Shown here: positions 16,753-26,572 of the stretch, piece after piece
Position numbering within the stretch: the stretch's first letter is position 1
Layout: each line of letters starts with the position of its first letter
Origin: Nocardia mikamii NBRC 108933
GTDB taxonomy: Bacteria; Actinomycetota; Actinomycetes; Mycobacteriales; Mycobacteriaceae
Length of the DNA stretch: 64,000 nucleotides
Assembly: GCF_001613505.1 (NCBI RefSeq)
Contig: NZ_BDCM01000003.1
Span: forward strand, 558,001-622,000
Reading direction: 5' to 3'
Notes under the pieces: generated by a model
Databases searched by the model: none
What the model was told of the DNA's origin: nothing
Seen by the model: the letters and a program-made list of their open reading frames with translations, nothing else
Translations under genes and position numbers: made by a program

Positions 16753-16779
16753 CCCTTTTCTGGAATAAGTCAAGAAAAG
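16753..16779 (-). promoter_or_regulatory. FurA box overlapping the furA promoter -35
   Basis: On the minus strand the sequence reads TCTTGACTTATTCCAGAAAA then GGG, nearly identical to the known mycobacterial furA operator. It includes inverted arms CTTTTCT (16755-16761) and AGAAAAG (16773-16779) and the -35 hexamer TTGACT, so binding would block RNA polymerase. Confidence 0.85.
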
Positions 16780-16892
16780 ACTCATGGGGATGTTTTCTCC
16801 GGGCCGCACCCCCTTGTCGTGCCGATTCCGATTTGATTGCGGCGGTTGCGTGTTGGACACCACGGCCGGATGCCCGTCGTTAACCTCGACTC

Positions 16893-18239
16893 ATGGGACG
16901 CCTACACGGCTGGTTCATCGGGGTTCTCGTCGTCGTACTGATCGGTGGCGCCTGCGCCACCGCGGTACCGGCACGAGCGGAGGATCCACCGACCTGCGCG
17001 GTCTCGTCCGGACGCGCATTCGAACGGGCCACCCCGGAATCGGCGGGCCTGGATTCGGCGCGGCTGGCTTCCGCGCTGCGGTTCGCCGACGAACGGAACC
17101 GGCTGAACGTCAAAATCTTTCGGCACAACTGCCTGATCGGATCCGGCGCGCACAACGACGCCACCGATACCACGCCGTGGAATATCTGGAGCGTCACCAA
17201 AAGCGTGGTGTCGCTGATCGCCGGAATCGCGTGGGATCAGGGCGAACTCGATATCGACGCGCCGATCGACCGCTACCTGCCGCCCGGACTCGGCGATGCC
17301 GCCCACCGCGCGATCACCGTCGAGGATTTGCTCACCGAGCGCTCCGGCCTGCGCGTCGGAGTGATCAACGAGGGCGTCTCCGGGGTGGTGCCGATCGATC
17401 CGAACAGTGCTGTGCAGGCGCTCGGGGTCCCGCTCGACAATCCGCCCGGCACCCGGTTCTCCTACAGTCAGCGCAACGTCGATCTGCTGTCGTATGTGAT
17501 CGAACTGGCCGTCGGTGAACCGCTGCAACAGTTCGCACAGCGCGAACTGTTCTCCCCCTTGGGAATTCAGCGTAGCGACTACTACTGGGCTCGCGACCGT
17601 TCCGGTCACACCTACGGCTACGCGCACCTGATGATCCCGCCGGACGATCTGGCGAAGATCGCCCTGCTGGTCGCAAACCACGGCGACTGGAACGGGGTGC
17701 CGGTGGTCTCGGCCGACTATCTGCGCCGGGCCCAGGAGACGGGCCCGGGCCGCGAGTGTTACGGCTATCTGTTCTGGGCCCGCCCCGGGTGTATCGAGAT
17801 ACCGTCGTTCCTGCCCCCGGATGTGTTCGCGATGTCCGGGCTCGGCCTGCAGGACGTCTTCTTCATCCCCAGCCTGGACCTCACCGTGGTGTGGACCGGC
17901 GTCTTCGGCAACCGCAGCAGCGGTGGCCCGACCGGCATCGTGCAGAACCTGACGGAGTTGACCTGGGAGTTCTTCCGCAGATTACTCGGCGCCTTCCGGG
18001 AGCCGCCGATTCCGGATCCCGGCCCCTATGTCGAACCACCGGTCACCCTGGATCCGCGGGCGTTCTTCGATCCGGACATCACCCTGGCGGTATTCGGCGT
18101 CGGGCCCGATGCCTACCGCGGCTGTTCGGTGCTGTCCTGTCTGAATACGCCACTGGCACCGCCGTTCTCGGACGCCCCGCCGGGCTGCGCACTGCTGGTC
18201 TGCCTCGGGCCCGATCCCCGCACACCCGGAATCCGCTGA
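16893..18239 (+). CDS. secreted serine hydrolase, beta-lactamase/PBP4-like
   Basis: 448 residues. A Sec signal (hydrophobic residues 8-25 ending in ARAED) exports it. The class-C-type active site is visible: SVTKS near residue 100 (Ser-x-x-Lys) and YSQRN as the Tyr-x-Asn-like motif; a GLGLQDVFF loop may serve as the third element. Family members are esterases, peptidases or transpeptidases, so the substrate is open. The last 110 residues are Pro/Cys-rich, with paired cysteines in CSVLSC and CALLVC, probably disulfide-bonded. TAACCT ends 6 nt before the ATG, indicating a leaderless start. Confidence 0.85.
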   Translation: MGRLHGWFIGVLVVVLIGGACATAVPARAEDPPTCAVSSGRAFERATPESAGLDSARLASALRFADERNRLNVKIFRHNCLIGSGAHNDATDTTPWNIWSVTKSVVSLIAGIAWDQGELDIDAPIDRYLPPGLGDAAHRAITVEDLLTERSGLRVGVINEGVSGVVPIDPNSAVQALGVPLDNPPGTRFSYSQRNVDLLSYVIELAVGEPLQQFAQRELFSPLGIQRSDYYWARDRSGHTYGYAHLMIPPDDLAKIALLVANHGDWNGVPVVSADYLRRAQETGPGRECYGYLFWARPGCIEIPSFLPPDVFAMSGLGLQDVFFIPSLDLTVVWTGVFGNRSSGGPTGIVQNLTELTWEFFRRLLGAFREPPIPDPGPYVEPPVTLDPRAFFDPDITLAVFGVGPDAYRGCSVLSCLNTPLAPPFSDAPPGCALLVCLGPDPRTPGIR

Positions 18240-18312
18240 CGCGGCGGCGTGATGCGCGGAGTCGGGCGGACAGCTCCGGCACGCGCTCCCGGGCCGGGCC
18301 GGCGAGGTCGGG

Positions 18313-18729
18313 TCAGCCGGCGATTCGCCCGATCCGCGCGGTATCCATATAGTCACGGAACAGGGTGACCTCGCCGTCCCGCACGTGCACCACGTTGACC
18401 GAGGTGTGAACCCGCGCCCGCGGCGCCCCCGGCAGCGTCATATCCACCTCGTTCTCCACGAAAAGTACTCCGTCCTCGGTCGATTCGTACACCGTGGGAT
18501 AGACGCCGTGCACTTCGATGCCGGACAGACCCGACCAGCGTTGCGCGAGGTGTTCGCGGATCGCCTCCCGTCCCTCGAGCCGCTGCGGCATTCCCGGAAT
18601 CGGGAACGGGATCTCGAAGACCGCATCGGGGGCGAGCGCCGCGACGAAGGCATCGGCATCGCGCACCGGCAATGTCGCGAACAGGTCCTCGACCACCTGG
18701 CGGGCACTGCGCACCGAACTGGAAACCAT
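18313..18729 (-). CDS. NTF2-like/SnoaL-like protein
   Basis: 138 residues with the cone-fold pattern: an N-terminal helix, ALAPDAVFEIPFPIPGMPQ, the FVENEVDMTLPG strand region, and a final VVHVRDGEVTLFRDYMD. Such proteins are isomerases, cyclases or dehydratases, or binding proteins. The ATG follows AGGGAG. The promoter upstream carries two operator copies and the divergent gene encodes a TetR, so expression is probably derepressed by a small ligand that may be its substrate. Confidence 0.85.
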   Translation of the reverse strand: MVSSSVRSARQVVEDLFATLPVRDADAFVAALAPDAVFEIPFPIPGMPQRLEGREAIREHLAQRWSGLSGIEVHGVYPTVYESTEDGVLFVENEVDMTLPGAPRARVHTSVNVVHVRDGEVTLFRDYMDTARIGRIAG

Positions 18730-18752
18730 GACAAACTCCCTATGCTAGAAGC

Positions 18753-18800
18753 GGAACGTACGCCCCGTTTATAATCCGGAACGCACGCCCCGTTTGTCAA
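18753..18800 (-). promoter_or_regulatory. repressed promoter with two tandem operator copies
   Basis: GGAACGTACGCCCCGTTT (18753-18770) and GGAACGCACGCCCCGTTT (18778-18795) differ at one base and are offset by 25 bp. For the minus strand, TTGACA (18795-18800) and GATTAT (18771-18776) form a promoter with an 18-bp spacer. One operator copy fills the spacer and the other lies just downstream of the -10. Confidence 0.75.
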
Positions 18801-18823
18801 CGGTTGACCGGTAGACTCGCCGT

Positions 18824-19420
18824 GTGGCGGAGAAACAGTCAGCGGACCCGGCGGCCGAACCACGCCGCGCCCTGCGCGCCGACGCCCGCCGCAACCGGGA
18901 ACGGGTACTCGCGGCCGCCCGGGAAGCCTTTGCCGCCGAAGGTATTTCGGTCCCCTTGGATGAGATCGCGCGGCGCGCCGGGGTAGGCCCCGGCACCGTG
19001 TACCGCCATTTCCCCACCAAGGAAGCCCTGTTCCACGCCGCCATCGTCGACAACATCGAGCGAATGCTCGACTACGCGCGCAGCCTCGAGTCCGCCGCTG
19101 ATCCCGGGGCCGCCTTCTTCGACCTGCTGGACCACATGGTCGCCGAGGGCGGGGTCAAGCGCGACCTCGCCGACGCGCTGGGCGGTCACGAGACGATCGA
19201 GATCACCGGTCCCACAAAAGAATTCCAGGCCGCGATCGCCCGGTTGCTGCGGCGCGCGCAGGATGGCGGCGCGATCCGCGGCGATATCGACTTCGACGAT
19301 CTGATGCGGGTACTGAAGGGCACCTTCGCGGGTACGCACACCGCCACCGGAGATCAGCGAGCCCGCGCTTTCGCCGTCGTCTTCGACGGACTCCGGGCCC
19401 GCTGCGCACCAGCCGGCTGA
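18824..19420 (+). CDS. TetR-family regulator, divergent from the NTF2-like gene
   Basis: 198 residues from GTG. The helix-turn-helix is ISVPLDEIARRAGVGPGTVYRHFPTKEALF after RADARRNRERVLAAA. The C-terminal domain resembles the SCO1712/TetR_C_33 type of ligand domain. It faces the duplicated operator at 18753-18795, so it most likely represses the NTF2-like gene and itself. Confidence 0.88.
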   Translation: MAEKQSADPAAEPRRALRADARRNRERVLAAAREAFAAEGISVPLDEIARRAGVGPGTVYRHFPTKEALFHAAIVDNIERMLDYARSLESAADPGAAFFDLLDHMVAEGGVKRDLADALGGHETIEITGPTKEFQAAIARLLRRAQDGGAIRGDIDFDDLMRVLKGTFAGTHTATGDQRARAFAVVFDGLRARCAPAG

Positions 19421-19455
19421 GCCCCCGCGAGAAACCCGCTGAGCGGCGACAAGAA

Positions 19456-19485
19456 AACGGGCCGCCCGCAATCGGACGGCCCGTT
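19456..19485. terminator. terminator between convergent TetR and asd genes
   Basis: AACGGGCCG and CGGCCCGTT form a 9-bp perfect stem with a 12-nt loop. On the minus strand the stem is followed by TTCTTG, giving a partial U-run for asd. Confidence 0.7.
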
Positions 19486-19514
19486 CGAAGTGAACGTCGA
19501 CAGAGAACCCAGTG

Positions 19515-20588
<1,074 letters not shown>

Positions 20589-20627
20589 TTACGCTGCGCT
20601 GCCGCCTCCGCGCTTGACCCGACCATG

Positions 20628-21161
20628 TCAGCGCCCCGATCCCGCGTGCACGACCGCCACCTCGTCGCCGCCGAGGTCGAACGCCTTGTGCAACACCTGC
20701 ACGGCGCCGTCCAGCTCGGTGTCCTTGACCAGCACGGAGATGCGGATCTCGGAAGTGGAGATCAGGTCGATGTTGATTCCGGCCTTGGCCAGCGCCTCAC
20801 AGAAGGTGGCGGTGACGCCGGGGTGGCTCTTCATCCCCGCGCCGACCAGCGACACCTTGCCGATGTGGTCGTCGTAGAGAACCTGGCTGAAGCCCAGCTC
20901 GCCCTGACGCTTGGTCAGGAACTCCACCGCGCGCGGCCCGTCGGCCCTGGGCAGGGTGAAGGTGATGTCGGTCTTGCCCGTCTCGACCTTGGAGATGTTC
21001 TGCAACACCATGTCGATGTTGATCTCGGCGTCGGCGATGGCCCGGAACACCTTGGCCGCGTAGCCCGGCTCGTCCGGCAGGGCCACCACGGTCACCTTGG
21101 CCTCGCTGCGATCGTGCGCGACGCCGGTGAGAATTGCGTCCTCCAAGGGGATGTCCTCCAT
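20628..21161 (-). other. probable internal start of the aspartokinase beta subunit
   Basis: In Corynebacterium and mycobacteria the regulatory ACT part is also made as a separate beta chain from an in-frame internal start. Here the ATG of [15 protein letters not shown] aligns with that position and would give 177 residues. The preceding ribosome site is weak, so this rests on family precedent. Confidence 0.5.
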
Positions 21162-21893
21162 CGATCCGTAGATATAGGTGCCCTTGCGGTCGGTATAGGA
21201 CGACCGCACGTGCACCGGAACGTTGTAGCGGCGGGCGTATTCGACGCAGCGCAGCATCAGCACCTTGGCGCCGGTGGCGGCGAGCTCGAGCATCTCCTCG
21301 AAGCTCACCTGCTCCAGCTTCTGCGCATCCGGCACGATCCGCGGATCGGCGGTGAACACGCCGTCGACATCGGTGTAGATCTCGCAGACATCGGCCTCCA
21401 GCGCGGCGGCCAGCGCGACCGCGGTGGTGTCGGAACCGCCGCGGCCCAGCGTGGTGATGTCGCGGCTGTCCTGCGAGACGCCCTGGAAACCCGCGACCAG
21501 CACGATCATGCCCTCGTCGAGGGCATCGCGAACCCGGGACGGAGTCACGTCGATGATGCGGGCGTTGCCGTGGGTGCCGGTGGTGATCACTCCCGCCTGG
21601 GAACCGGTGAACGACCGCGCCTCGGCGCCGAGCGAGTGAATCGCCATGGCCACCAACGCATTCGAGATACGCTCACCGGAGGTCAGCAGCATGTCGAGTT
21701 CACGGGCCGGCGGCGCGGGCGCCACCTGCTGGGCCAGGTCGAGCAGTTCGTCGGTGGTGTCACCCATTGCCGAGCACACGACGACCACGTCGTGCCCCTG
21801 CTTCTTCGTCTCGACGATCCGCTCAGCGACGCGCCGGATCCGCTCGGCAGACTCGAGCGAAGATCCTCCGTACTTCTGAACGACGAGAGCCAC
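20628..21893 (-). CDS. lysC: aspartokinase (alpha subunit; internal start gives beta)
   Basis: 421 residues, the exact size of corynebacterial LysC. The kinase core starts [13 protein letters not shown] and includes the TGSQAGVIT and [16 protein letters not shown] regions. Two ACT domains follow (about residues 260-421: [20 protein letters not shown] and [14 protein letters not shown]). I chose the GTG at 21893 because GGAGG lies 8 nt upstream; a TTG at 21908 contains that ribosome site and is unlikely. It phosphorylates aspartate and in relatives is feedback-inhibited by lysine plus threonine through the ACT domains. Confidence 0.96.
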   Translation of the reverse strand: MALVVQKYGGSSLESAERIRRVAERIVETKKQGHDVVVVCSAMGDTTDELLDLAQQVAPAPPARELDMLLTSGERISNALVAMAIHSLGAEARSFTGSQAGVITTGTHGNARIIDVTPSRVRDALDEGMIVLVAGFQGVSQDSRDITTLGRGGSDTTAVALAAALEADVCEIYTDVDGVFTADPRIVPDAQKLEQVSFEEMLELAATGAKVLMLRCVEYARRYNVPVHVRSSYTDRKGTYIYGSMEDIPLEDAILTGVAHDRSEAKVTVVALPDEPGYAAKVFRAIADAEINIDMVLQNISKVETGKTDITFTLPRADGPRAVEFLTKRQGELGFSQVLYDDHIGKVSLVGAGMKSHPGVTATFCEALAKAGINIDLISTSEIRISVLVKDTELDGAVQVLHKAFDLGGDEVAVVHAGSGR

Positions 21894-22281
21894 AGTGGGG
21901 TCCTCCAAGATCGACTAGCTGCTGTTACAGCCAATAAGACTACCGATCGGAGTCCGCTCGGTGGTGGGCTACCTCCGAGCGGCCACCGGGACCGGCGGGG
22001 TTCGTCCCCCGAATTCGCTACCCGGACCAGCGGCGATCCCGTCCCGTGCCGGCGCTGCGGGGCGCGGCCGCGACGGCAGAGCCCTTGCAGGGCATCGGAA
22101 TCGGCGCGAACAGCCCCGTTCATCAGCGGTTTTCCGGGTCCGCCGGAGGCCGTGATCCGCTGCCGCCCCAACAGCCGGCGTACCGGTGTGAGTAATCACA
22201 CCGACCGGTTTAGCACCCGGTCGGCGAACCCCTTCACCCGAGTTCCCGGTGTACCGCGCGGCGAAAGCGCACGATGGGCCT
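21894..22281. other. 388-bp gap upstream of lysC
   Basis: No credible gene. It must contain the lysC promoter/5' leader on the minus strand and the yjbQ promoter on the plus strand. A short inverted element, ACCGGTGTG at 22179-22187 and CACACCGACCGGT at 22198-22210, is visible, but I see no known lysine riboswitch core. Confidence 0.35.
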
Positions 22282-22698
22282 ATGAAGAGCATCGAAATCG
22301 AGCTGCACACCGGCGATCGCGAGGTCGTCCACGACCTCACCCCGCAGTGCGCCACGTTTCTGCGCGAGGCCGGTGGGGGCGACGGACTGCTGCACGTCTT
22401 CGTCCCGCACGCCACCGCCGGCGTGGCCCTGATAGAGCTCGGCGCGGGCAGCGACGACGACCTGCTGCACGCCCTGCGCGATCTGCTGCCGGCCGACGAT
22501 CGCTGGCGCCACGCCCACGGCTCGCGCGGGCACGGCCGCTCGCACGTCATGCCCGCGCTGATCGCGCCTTATGCCACCGTGCCGGTGCTGGGCGGCGAGC
22601 TGACGCTCGGCACCTGGCAGTCCATCGCCTTCGTGGACCTCAACGTCGACAACCCGGTCCGCCGGGTGCGCCTGTCCTTCCTGCGCGATGCCGGGTGA
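22282..22698 (+). CDS. YjbQ family protein (UPF0047)
   Basis: 138 residues, the usual family length. The signature block is complete: DGLLHVFVPHATAGVALIEL, the HAHGSRGHGRSHVMPALIAP segment with clustered His, and GTWQSIAFVDLN. Several family members have thiamine-phosphate-synthase-like activity in vitro, but the physiological role is unsettled. The ATG at MKSIEIE gives the family length; the frame extends upstream without support. It converges on the DHFR-like gene. Confidence 0.9.
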   Translation: MKSIEIELHTGDREVVHDLTPQCATFLREAGGGDGLLHVFVPHATAGVALIELGAGSDDDLLHALRDLLPADDRWRHAHGSRGHGRSHVMPALIAPYATVPVLGGELTLGTWQSIAFVDLNVDNPVRRVRLSFLRDAG

Positions 22699-22715
22699 TC
22701 CCCCGGCCGGTGACG

Positions 22716-23291
22716 TCAGCCGCGCTGGAACCAGGTGATCTGCGCACCGTTGCCGAATTCGTGGCGCCGCACGGGCGTGAACGCGGTCGGCCGGAAGTTG
22801 CCGGTGAACGCGCTGACGCCGGCGCCCGCGACCACCGGATAACTCTTGATGATCAACGCGTCGATCTCGTCGATGAGCGCGCCGGCGAGTTGTCCGCCCC
22901 CGCACAACCAGATGTCCTTGCCGTCCTCCTGCTTCAGGCGACGCACCAGGGCCACCGGATCGCCCGGAACGAGCTCGACCTCCGGATCGTCGACGCGATC
23001 GAGCGTGGCCGAGACGATGTACTGCTTCAGATGGGGATAGGGGCTCGCGATGCCGGCCGACAGCGCGGGTTCGTAGGTACCGCGCCCCATGACGAGGGTG
23101 TCCCATTCCTTGTTGGGCTCGTCCACGGCCATCCCGACGTGCGGGCGGATGTGCGCGGGAATCGACTCCGGATAACGAACTTTGACGAACTCCACCATCT
23201 CCTCGGCCACGGGATAGAAGTCGTACTCCCCACCCGGCCCGGCGATATAGCCGTCGAGCGAGACACCGACGAAATAGACGAGCTTTCGCAT
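22716..23291 (-). CDS. dihydrofolate-reductase-fold protein (RibD_C family)
   Basis: 191 residues. It begins MRKLVYFVGVSLDGYIAGPGG, the standard start of RibD_C-type reductases, and continues with TLVMGRGTYEP and KDIWLCGGGQLAGALI for NADPH binding. These are usually not folate enzymes; substrates are unknown. A GGTGGT element precedes the ATG. The upstream region carries a palindrome and a direct repeat, so it may be regulated. Confidence 0.88.
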   Translation of the reverse strand: MRKLVYFVGVSLDGYIAGPGGEYDFYPVAEEMVEFVKVRYPESIPAHIRPHVGMAVDEPNKEWDTLVMGRGTYEPALSAGIASPYPHLKQYIVSATLDRVDDPEVELVPGDPVALVRRLKQEDGKDIWLCGGGQLAGALIDEIDALIIKSYPVVAGAGVSAFTGNFRPTAFTPVRRHEFGNGAQITWFQRG

Positions 23292-23321
23292 ACCGATACC
23301 ACCTTGACCGTTGCACTCTAA

Positions 23322-23358
23322 ATGTAGTGGTTGAAACGTAGTACTACAGATGCAGTGG
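23322..23358 (-). promoter_or_regulatory. palindrome flanked by direct repeats upstream of the DHFR-like gene
   Basis: ATGTAGTGG (23322-23330) and ATGCAGTGG (23350-23358) form a direct repeat around the perfect palindrome GTAGTACTAC (23338-23347). This cluster sits 31-67 bp upstream of the start codon at 23291 and looks like a regulator site; the regulator is not identified. Confidence 0.5.
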
Positions 23359-23483
23359 TGTCAAGCGGGAATCGGGAGTCTCCGCGCGCCGATGCGGACG
23401 ATTGCGACGAGGAGGCGATTCACGCGGCAAGGAACTGCGGCAGCGACTTGTGAGCAGTATCACATCGAACGATAATGGCGGGC

Positions 23484-23669
23484 ATGCAGGCGCATGTAGG
23501 CGATCACATCCTCGTTCACAGCAATGCTGTGGGAATGCCCGAACGCACCGGCGAAATCATCGAGGCGCGCGGTAGCGACGGCGCCCCGCCTTACGTCGTA
23601 CGGTTCGAGGACGGACACGAAAGTCTGGTCTTTCCGGGGCCCGACTGGGAGGTCCTCCACCACCGGTAG
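23484..23669 (+). CDS. DUF1918 small protein
   Basis: 61 residues. MQAHVGDHILVHS, then TGEIIEARGSDGAPPYVVRFEDGHE, then VFPGPDWEV matches the DUF1918 SH3-like barrel throughout. The family typically starts M-x-A-x-x-GD, so I chose the second ATG over one at 23475. GATAAT ends 7 nt before it, which would suit a leaderless transcript. No activity is known. Confidence 0.85.
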   Translation: MQAHVGDHILVHSNAVGMPERTGEIIEARGSDGAPPYVVRFEDGHESLVFPGPDWEVLHHR

Positions 23670-23941
23670 CTGTGCGGACGAGCAACGTCAAGCCCCCTTT
23701 CCCACCTGGGGGCAGTCCTCTTCGGGCAAGCGACCACTCGCCCGGCAATCGCCCGGCCACCAGCGAGGTGCACCGACGCCGGTCGCGCCGCCGACCCGCC
23801 CCGGCAGCGCGACCGCAAACTCGGCACGCCCGGCCGAACCGAATCAGACTGGTCGGTCTCTGTAACTCCAGGAACAGACCACACGGTTGACGACCGCGTG
23901 TGACGGCGGAGACAATCGGCCGAAGCAGTGGAGGGCAAGAC

Positions 23942-24400
23942 ATGCGCACGAAGACCGATCACCGATTCATCATCGATGTCGAACCCGATCAGGTTCAGGA
24001 AGCATTGCTGGCCGTCGAGCGGATTCCGGAATGGTCGCCCGCGCACCGCGATGTGCGCGTCGCGACCCGCGACGAATTCGACCGTCCCCGCCGCGTCTAC
24101 GCCACGGTGACGACCCTCAACAACTCCGACCGTCAGGTCCTCGAGTACACCTGCACCCCGGAACGCATCTCCTGGGAAGTGGTGGAGAGCGCCGCCGGTG
24201 GCGGCGGCAAGGGCTGGTTCGACATCGAGGAGACCGACGAGGGCACCGAAGTCTGGTACCACTCCGAGGTGTATCTACCGATTCCCGTTCCCGGGCTGCT
24301 GCTCAAGCGCACGCTGTCGCGGGCCAACGACGAGGCGGTGCAGAACCTCATCGAGTACATCGAAAAATTTCCCTTCGGCGAGAACTACGAGGTCGGCTGA
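23942..24400 (+). CDS. SRPBCC-fold lipid/ligand-binding protein
   Basis: 152 residues. Polyketide-cyclase/START-like features include RFIIDVEPDQVQEALLAVERIPEWSP, the central strand ERISWEVVES, and a long C-terminal helix after PVPGLLLKRTLSRANDEAVQNL. The ATG follows GGAGGGCAAGAC. It precedes ltrA by 48 bp and may be co-transcribed. The ligand is unknown. Confidence 0.85.
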   Translation: MRTKTDHRFIIDVEPDQVQEALLAVERIPEWSPAHRDVRVATRDEFDRPRRVYATVTTLNNSDRQVLEYTCTPERISWEVVESAAGGGGKGWFDIEETDEGTEVWYHSEVYLPIPVPGLLLKRTLSRANDEAVQNLIEYIEKFPFGENYEVG

Positions 24401-24448
24401 CCGAGAGGTTCGCCGGCGCGGGCGCTGACGCCGGCTTCCTGCCACGAT

Positions 24449-25660
24449 GTGCGAATGACCGGTGTCAGACGCACACGCATTCAAGCGGTCACCGAGGACG
24501 CCTCGGTAACCCAGCTGGAACTCTTCTTCGACCTCGTCCTGGTTTTCGCCTTCACCCAGGTGACCGATCTGGCCGCCCACGACGTCACCGCGCTCAACAT
24601 GCTGCGGGCCCTGCTGGTCCTCGCGGTGATGTGGTGGGTCTGGATCGCCTACGCCTGGCTGGGCAATGTGGTGAAGGCCGACGAGGGGCTGGCCCGGGTG
24701 GCGATGTTCGCGGCCATGGGCGCGGGGCTCATCGTGGCCGAGGTGATTCCCGAGGCGTTCCACGACATGCCGGGCGGCTGGTACGGACCGCTCGTGTTCG
24801 CCATCGGATATCTCGTGATCCGGCTGGTCCACCTGGGGATGTTCTGGCTGGCCAGTACCGAGGACCGGCAATTGCGCGGGCAGGTCGGCCGCTGGGCGGG
24901 CGGCTCGATCACCATCGGCACCACACTGCTGATCGTGGCGGCCGTCGAACACGGCACGGTACAGATCGTGCTGTGGATCGCGGCCATCGCCGGCGATATG
25001 GTCTGGACCTTCTTCGCCGGTAACGACTGGCGCGTGAATTCGGCCTCGCACTTCGCCGAGCGGCACGGTCTGATCGTGATCGTCGCGCTGGGTGAATCGA
25101 TCGTCTCCATCGGCGTGGGCGTCGCCGGGCTGCCGATCTCGTGGCCGATCACCGTGGGATCGCTGCTGGCACTGGCGGTTTCGGGCCTGCTGTGGTGGGC
25201 CTACTTCGACGTCGCCGCGACCGTCGTGGAACGCGCGATGACCGAGACCTCGGGTTCGCGCCGGATCCGGATCGCGCGCAATTGCTACACCTTTTTGCAC
25301 TTCCCGATGGTGGCCGGCATCGTCGCGCTGTCGCTCGGATTGAAGAAGACGCTGAACTATCTCGGTGGCGCGGCCGGCCATACCCTGCACGATCGGCTGC
25401 ACGGCATCCCCCTGTTCGCGCTCTACGGCGGCGTGGTGCTGTACCTGCTGGCACTGGTCTGGTTCCGGCACTACGCGACCCGGGTGGTGCTGTGGCCGCG
25501 CCTGGTGACCGCGGCGGTGCTGATCGCTCTGGTTCCGCTCGCCGGACAGCTGCCGGCGATGGCCGCACTGGGGCTGTTGTGTGCCGTGCTCACCGTGCTG
25601 ATCGTCTGGGAGACAGTGCGTTACGCGCAGCCACGCGACGCGGTGCGGCACGCGCACTGA
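24449..25660 (+). CDS. LtrA family membrane protein
   Basis: 403 residues with about 11 hydrophobic segments. The family start SVTQLELFFDLVLVFAFTQ, then ERHGLIVIVALGESIVSIG and LLWWAYFDV are diagnostic of bacterial low-temperature-requirement protein A. Listeria LtrA is needed for cold growth, but its biochemical role is unknown. The start is GTG with an ATG two codons later as an alternative; neither has a good ribosome site. Confidence 0.9.
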   Translation: MRMTGVRRTRIQAVTEDASVTQLELFFDLVLVFAFTQVTDLAAHDVTALNMLRALLVLAVMWWVWIAYAWLGNVVKADEGLARVAMFAAMGAGLIVAEVIPEAFHDMPGGWYGPLVFAIGYLVIRLVHLGMFWLASTEDRQLRGQVGRWAGGSITIGTTLLIVAAVEHGTVQIVLWIAAIAGDMVWTFFAGNDWRVNSASHFAERHGLIVIVALGESIVSIGVGVAGLPISWPITVGSLLALAVSGLLWWAYFDVAATVVERAMTETSGSRRIRIARNCYTFLHFPMVAGIVALSLGLKKTLNYLGGAAGHTLHDRLHGIPLFALYGGVVLYLLALVWFRHYATRVVLWPRLVTAAVLIALVPLAGQLPAMAALGLLCAVLTVLIVWETVRYAQPRDAVRHAH

Positions 25661-25669
25661 CCGAAGGGA

Positions 25670-26497
25670 CTAGCGCGGTGCGCGATCGGGCGAAATACGC
25701 TGCTGGAGTTTGTGATCCACCGCCTCCGGCGCGTGCCCGCCCTCGCGCACCGCGTCCCGCATCTGATCGATGTTCTCGCGCAACACATCTCCGACCAGTT
25801 CGTCGGTGCGCGGATCGGCCAGCACCTGGAAGATGATCCGGAAACTGGTGTCGGCGATACCGCGGATGATCTCCTCGTGGAACGGCAGGTAGCGCACCCG
25901 CCCGACCGCCGGATCCTTCTTGATCAGCTCGAGGATCATGGCGTCGAGTTCGGCGCGATTCTCCTCCAGCGCCGCGGCGATATTGTGGGTGTACCGGCCG
26001 CGGCGCAGCACATCGGCGACCTCCTCCAGCACGGCCATGGTGACCGGGCGCCGGACCGCGTCGACGATCACGCCGACCGAGCGGTTCACCACCGCGGCGG
26101 TGACCCGATCGCCGAATGCCCGGTCGGCGACGCGGGCCAGCCGGACCAGGATCACGATGATGCGCAGCAACCGGAAGCCCCGGAAGAACGGGCTGGTCAC
26201 CGGGATCATGCCCAGGACCTCGTACCAGTAGACGAACGGGAAGGTCCACGACCAATCCGCCCGCCGCCAGCGCCAGAGGAATTCGAGGGCGAACACCGCG
26301 CAGATCGAGATGTCGACCACCACGATCACGTGATACGTGTGCTGGGGCACCGTGAAGAATGTGGTCCAGGTGACCAGACCCACCGAAACCACGGCGAGCG
26401 CCAGCATCAGCAGGTCGGTCCACAGCGCCGGCGGCTTGCGCGGATACTCCTCGGGCAACGATCCAGCCGGGTACTGCGCCACAACGGTCCCTTCCAC
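25670..26497 (-). CDS. voltage-sensor-like membrane protein without pore (ion transporter family)
   Basis: 275 residues. Four membrane segments lie within residues 28-125, and the last is arginine-studded (FFRGFRLLRIIVILVRLARVADR), as in the S4 voltage sensor. No selectivity-filter segment follows. The remaining 150 residues are hydrophilic and helical. Annotation pipelines label such proteins ion transporters, but a stand-alone sensor or scaffold is equally possible. It converges on ltrA, 10 bp apart. Confidence 0.7.
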   Translation of the reverse strand: MEGTVVAQYPAGSLPEEYPRKPPALWTDLLMLALAVVSVGLVTWTTFFTVPQHTYHVIVVVDISICAVFALEFLWRWRRADWSWTFPFVYWYEVLGMIPVTSPFFRGFRLLRIIVILVRLARVADRAFGDRVTAAVVNRSVGVIVDAVRRPVTMAVLEEVADVLRRGRYTHNIAAALEENRAELDAMILELIKKDPAVGRVRYLPFHEEIIRGIADTSFRIIFQVLADPRTDELVGDVLRENIDQMRDAVREGGHAPEAVDHKLQQRISPDRAPR

Positions 26498-26572
26498 ATC
26501 GAACGGGTACCTGCCGAGAGTAGCGGCACCGGCGACGCCGGGAAGCCGCCCCGGGGCCCGGGGCGGCGGGAA

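Noticed and set aside
21893..21908. TTG at 21908 as the lysC start
   Set aside because: It would overlap its own ribosome site; the GTG at 21893 gives the exact length of known aspartokinases.
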